This document shows positions 61,126 through 64,000 of a DNA stretch of 64,000 nucleotides, one piece after another. The notes under the pieces are model-generated. The model made no database searches. It saw only the letters and a list, made by a program, of their open reading frames with translations, and had not been told where the DNA came from. Position 1 is the first letter of the stretch. Each line of letters starts with the position of its first letter. Source of the stretch: UBA3910 sp002391465 (GTDB lineage: Bacteria; Bacillota; Limnochordia; Darwinibacteriales; Darwinibacteriaceae); assembly GCA_030054835.1 (NCBI GenBank), contig JASGVS010000035.1, positions 21,749-85,748 of the forward strand. The letters are read 5' to 3'. The translations under genes and the position numbers were made by a program.

Positions 61126-61854
61126 GTGGAAAAACCGATTGTTGTAATTGGCGCCATGGAAGTGGAAGTAACCACACTAGCCCAAAGGATGGACATCGTC
61201 GAGGAACAGCGGATTCATCGCAATAATCTTCAAATCCTAACTGGCAAACTGGGCGGCCGTGAAGTTGTTTTAGCCCGCTGCGGCGTGGGTAAAGTAAATG
61301 CGGCTCTAATAACCCAGTACCTCATCGATCACTTCCAACCCCAAGCGGTAATCAACAGCGGCGTAGCGGGAGGCCTGAGCCCCAAGGTCCTAATAGGGGA
61401 CATAGTCATCGGAGAGACTTCCCTCCAGCACGATGTTGACGTGTGTCACTTTGACTATCCCAGGGGGGTTATCCCCAGCATGGAGGAAAGCACATTCCCA
61501 GGTGATGAAGAACTTACTGCCTTAGCGGTGAGAGCCGCAGTGGAAGAATTGGGCGATGGGCGTGTCCACAAAGGTCTCATCGTTTCGGGTGATCAGTTCA
61601 TTTCCTCCCTCGAGCATAAGCAGCAGATCCTTGGCTTTTTCCCTGATGCATTGTGTGCGGAGATGGAGGGTGCGGCTATAGCCCAAACAGCTCATCTCAA
61701 TGGAATACCCCATCTCATTGTTAGGGCAATCTCCGATCAGGCGGATAACACCGCTCCAGTAGATTTCAACGCATACCTTATGGAGGTTATCCCAGTCCTC
61801 AATGCAGTAATTGAAAAGCTCATTCGCTCTGTTCCCCGTCCCGCCAAGCGATAA
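61126..61854 (+). CDS. mtnN: 5'-methylthioadenosine/S-adenosylhomocysteine nucleosidase
   Basis: A 242-residue PNP-fold nucleosidase. IGAMEVEV binds the ligand, CGVGKVNA follows, NSGVAGGL marks the core, and AEMEGAAIAQ holds the ribose-binding Glu. Asp in RAISDQAD is the general acid. It makes S-ribosylhomocysteine, the substrate of LuxS encoded 1.5 kb away. The GTG at 61126 follows AGAGGTG. Confidence 0.94.
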   Translation: MEKPIVVIGAMEVEVTTLAQRMDIVEEQRIHRNNLQILTGKLGGREVVLARCGVGKVNAALITQYLIDHFQPQAVINSGVAGGLSPKVLIGDIVIGETSLQHDVDVCHFDYPRGVIPSMEESTFPGDEELTALAVRAAVEELGDGRVHKGLIVSGDQFISSLEHKQQILGFFPDALCAEMEGAAIAQTAHLNGIPHLIVRAISDQADNTAPVDFNAYLMEVIPVLNAVIEKLIRSVPRPAKR

Positions 61855-62548
61855 AGTTCAAGATGCCTTGACTCAGGGCATGGGCCAGACTGGTTCGGAA
61901 CTGGGGATCGGTAATCTTAGCTAAATCATCTGGATTGGACATGAAACCTATTTCCACCAGCAGAACGGGCGGATTGGACTTTAAAAGCAGAAGTGTTGTG
62001 CGAGGTACAGGGTGTTGTTCATTGAGGACCTGTACCTTAGCCACCTCTTCCAGCACCAGCTTGGCGTACATCTCATTTATGTACCTGTCCTTTTGATAAA
62101 ACACTATGGCGCCCCGCTGGGTTTTATCCTTGGTAGCATTGGCATGGACGCTGATACCTACTGCACCTTGGTTCATCAACTTAAATCGCCCTAACAGATC
62201 CCGCCGATGCCGTCCCCCGTTGTCCACCAGATGGCTCACATCCACATCAGAATCCCGTGTCAACCCAACCTTTAACCCGTGTTTAGTTAATATGTCCCGC
62301 ATCTGCAGTACTATATCTAACACATAATGCTTCTCGTAGAGATCTCCTTCTCCAATAGCTCCAGGATCAATCCCACCGTGGCCCGCGTCGAGCATCACAT
62401 CATAGATTATTTCCTGTCTAGCTACACTCAGTGTATGGATACCCAAGGAATAGCGACTGAAGAAAGCCAACAGAATCAGACAGGATAGGAGAATAAAAAA
62501 AGACGATAGCCATTTTTTTGATATAATAAAAACAAAACATCGACCCAT
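61820..62548 (-). CDS. cwlD: N-acetylmuramoyl-L-alanine amidase CwlD
   Basis: A 242-residue Amidase_3 enzyme with an N-terminal anchor (about 10-30). Zinc ligands are in LDAGHGGID, YEKHYVLDI and SVHANA, and the catalytic Glu in LLVEIGFMSN. CwlD starts muramic-lactam formation in spore cortex. The ATG at 62548 follows GGGGGC. It overlaps the convergent nucleosidase by 35 nt. Confidence 0.9.
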   Translation of the reverse strand: MGRCFVFIISKKWLSSFFILLSCLILLAFFSRYSLGIHTLSVARQEIIYDVMLDAGHGGIDPGAIGEGDLYEKHYVLDIVLQMRDILTKHGLKVGLTRDSDVDVSHLVDNGGRHRRDLLGRFKLMNQGAVGISVHANATKDKTQRGAIVFYQKDRYINEMYAKLVLEEVAKVQVLNEQHPVPRTTLLLLKSNPPVLLVEIGFMSNPDDLAKITDPQFRTSLAHALSQGILNFIAWRDGEQSE

Positions 62549-62639
62549 GCCTAAGCCCCCTTCACGTTCCAATATATTCACAGTAGGGTTGGCTTAAAAC
62601 ACACTGTCGTCGGTGTGAAATCCGATTGGAGGGAATAAC

Positions 62640-63314
62640 ATGAAACGCCTCTTGGTAATATGTTTGCTTGCTGCCCTGGCTATTTCATCACCCGTGAGTG
62701 CTGCCAAGCTTCCCGACGAGTTAATTGAAGATGCGGTTCTGGTCTTGAAGGAAATGTCTGAACAGCCCGATGCAGAACACTTCCACAGTATGCTGAAAAA
62801 CGCCCACGGGATAGCCATCTTCCCTTCGGTGCTTAAGGCCGGACTCGGCCTGGGTGGCCGCTACGGAGACGGGATGCTGCTTAGATACGACCGGGATTCG
62901 AAAACATGGTATGGACCGTACTTTGTCACCCTCAAGGGGGTCTCTTACGGTTTTCAGCTGGGCATCCAGTCCACTTCCCTGCTCTTGGTCGTAACCAGTG
63001 AGCGGGGCATGGAAAGTATGCAGGAAGGCAAGATCACGTTAGGCGGTAACCTCTCAGTAGCAGTAGGTCCCATGGGCCGCTCAGCGGAAGCGGGCACTGA
63101 CCTGCAGCTCAAAGCACCCATTTATAGTTATTCACTGAGCAAGGGCGCGTTTGTTGGTGCTTCAGTTGAGGGTGCGGTCATTGATAATGACAAAAAAGCC
63201 AACCAAGTCTATTGGGAACGCCAACTTGAGCCGCAGGAAGCATTGGCCCGTAAGGCCACCGGTAAAGCGATTGAAAAGCTTATCGCTGAACTACGGCCGC
63301 TCATGGAGAATTAG
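62640..63314 (+). CDS. SYLF/Ysc84 domain lipid-binding protein
   Basis: A 224-residue secreted protein with a signal peptide (cut near VSA, residue 21) and a SYLF domain (about 50-215: AHGIAIFPSVLKAGLGLGG and LGGNLSVAVGPMGR). SYLF domains bind lipids. Its role in bacteria is unknown. Lies between cwlD and luxS. Confidence 0.9.
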   Translation: MKRLLVICLLAALAISSPVSAAKLPDELIEDAVLVLKEMSEQPDAEHFHSMLKNAHGIAIFPSVLKAGLGLGGRYGDGMLLRYDRDSKTWYGPYFVTLKGVSYGFQLGIQSTSLLLVVTSERGMESMQEGKITLGGNLSVAVGPMGRSAEAGTDLQLKAPIYSYSLSKGAFVGASVEGAVIDNDKKANQVYWERQLEPQEALARKATGKAIEKLIAELRPLMEN

Positions 63315-63331
63315 TATTCGGAGGTATTGAT

Positions 63332-63784
63332 ATGACGCCAGGTTTGGTTGAGAGTTTCAGTATGGATCACACCAAAGTGAAAGCACCGTTTGTGAGGTTG
63401 AGTGAAGTGTTCACAACGCCCAGCGGTGACCCTATTTCGAAATACGATCTGCGTTTTACCCAGCCCAACGCGGACATTATGCCCACAGGGGCGGTACACG
63501 CCTTGGAACACCTTCTGGCGGGTTTCATGCGGGAAGAACTGGAAGATGTTATTGATCTCTCCCCCATGGGCTGCCGTACGGGCTTTTACTTGCTCAAACT
63601 GGGTAAAGACAGTGAGGAACGGATAGCCAAAGCGTGGATGGAGGCACTGAAAAAAGTACTGGAGGCAGATAAAGTCCCAGCTGCCAATGCAGTACAGTGC
63701 GGCAACTACCGGGACATGTCCATCTTTGGCGCCAAAGAATACGCCAAGCAAGTCTTACAGGGTCTGCAGGAGAGATATAGCTGA
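63332..63784 (+). CDS. luxS: S-ribosylhomocysteine lyase LuxS
   Basis: A 150-residue metalloenzyme. The HxxEH motif is in VHALEHLLAG and the third ligand Cys in the later VQCGNYRDMS. The catalytic Cys lies in MGCRTGFYL. It makes homocysteine and the AI-2 precursor DPD. GGAGGT ribosome site. A group II intron end follows the stop within about 10 bp. Confidence 0.95.
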   Translation: MTPGLVESFSMDHTKVKAPFVRLSEVFTTPSGDPISKYDLRFTQPNADIMPTGAVHALEHLLAGFMREELEDVIDLSPMGCRTGFYLLKLGKDSEERIAKAWMEALKKVLEADKVPAANAVQCGNYRDMSIFGAKEYAKQVLQGLQERYS

Positions 63785-63833
63785 GGTAAATCGGGTAGGA
63801 GGCTACCCATTAGTTTAGTAGCCGACCTCCCAC

Positions 63834-63867
63834 ACCACCGTACGTACCGGTCGGTATACGGCGGTTC
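63834..63867 (-). ncRNA. group II intron domain V
   Basis: A 34-nt hairpin starting GAACCGCCGTATAC and ending CGTACGGTGGT on the minus strand, with a mid-stem bulge. This is the ribozyme's catalytic core; domain VI follows directly. Confidence 0.85.
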
Positions 63868-63873
63868 CAAAGT

Positions 63874-64000
63874 TTACACATTTGTTAACAGATAGCACTC
63901 CGAAAAGCTGAGATATCCCGAACGCTTGAAGCGGTCGGGGGATAAGGTGACTGTCAAGATTGGGCTGTGGGCTATACGCCAATAGCTCTTTCTTGTATTA
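63874..64000 (-). CDS. group II intron reverse transcriptase/maturase, C-terminal fragment
   Basis: The last 41 residues of an intron-encoded protein. YWRIAHSPILTVTLS and GYLSFSECYLL are typical of the maturase C-terminus. The stop lies 7 nt before domain V. The start is beyond the window. Confidence 0.82.
   Translation of the reverse strand, partial: NTRKSYWRIAHSPILTVTLSPDRFKRSGYLSFSECYLLTNV

Larger units (their letters stand above)
63787..64000 (-). mobile_element. group II intron, 3' end (runs off window)
   Basis: The minus strand carries the end of a maturase reading frame, a 34-nt domain V hairpin, and a domain VI hairpin (GGCTAC paired with GTAGCC, about 63796-63832). The intron's 3' splice junction should be near 63787-63792. 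The 5' end and most of the element lie beyond the right edge. Confidence 0.88.

Noticed and set aside
1..64000. CRISPR arrays, tRNA or rRNA genes
   Set aside because: No regularly spaced repeats, cloverleaf sequences or rRNA signatures were seen by reading.

Overview
The window looks like a chromosome segment from an anaerobic, endospore-forming member of the Bacillota (Clostridia-like). Sporulation genes are everywhere: the full spoIIIAA-AH set, spoIVB, a Spo0A-family gene, a split sigK, pdaB, ylxY, cwlD and a SleB-type hydrolase. There is also a coenzyme-B12-dependent glutamate fermentation cluster and an operon order typical of deep-branching spore formers. GTG and TTG starts are common. 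I cannot name the species. No tRNA, rRNA or CRISPR array was seen.

Layout. 1-7.6 kb: the start of an M16 peptidase, a GH18-like protein, two polysaccharide deacetylases, a LysM-SleB hydrolase, and a GT4-GT2-MctB-like-SteA cell-envelope cluster. 7.7-16.4 kb: a Spo0A homologue sits at the end of a tightly packed glutamate mutase/methylaspartate operon. 16.4-27.5 kb: the conserved spoIVB-recN-argR-nadK-dxs-oapA-(OLE RNA)-ispA-TsaD-like-nusB-DUF2273-amaP-asp23 block; the glutamate operon lies between spoIVB and spo0A, which are neighbours in other spore formers. 27.6-36.6 kb: spoIIIAH-AA, a CD1247-type protein, efp, pepQ, a small gene with a sporulation-type promoter, yqeH and yqeG. 36.7-39.4 kb: sigK is interrupted by a 1,932-bp skin-like element holding only a serine recombinase and a beta-phosphoglucomutase-like HAD enzyme. 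39.4-47.4 kb: ECF and DMT transporters, small regulators, a CPBP protease, tldD/pmbA and a DUF123 protein. 47.5-50.6 kb: three tandem M42 aminopeptidases. 50.6-56.2 kb: an operon with a class III aminotransferase fused to an acyl-ACP-reductase-like domain, a DegT aminotransferase, dapF and a glycerophosphodiesterase. 56.3-63.8 kb: GNAT, a secreted orphan, paired Gate-domain membrane proteins, RluA, DUF1540, pgi, MTA/SAH nucleosidase, cwlD, a SYLF protein and luxS. 63.8-64.0 kb: the 3' end of a group II intron on the minus strand.

How it fits together. Most genes lie on the minus strand in long overlapping operons. Development and metabolism are interleaved. SpoIIIA, SpoIVB and pro-SigK form the engulfment-to-late-mother-cell pathway. 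The skin-like element must be excised to restore sigK; joining the two short core repeats restores the reading frame exactly. The Spo0A homologue has a normal DNA-binding domain but lacks the phospho-acceptor Asp and the conserved Thr and Lys of its receiver. The 620-nt gap between ispA and oapA has its own promoter and matches the known genomic position of OLE RNA. The strongest leads are the minimal sigK element, the degenerate Spo0A in a catabolic operon, the OLE RNA/OapA pair, the aminotransferase-reductase fusion, and a CTTGTCCCC motif shared by at least two sporulation-type promoters.
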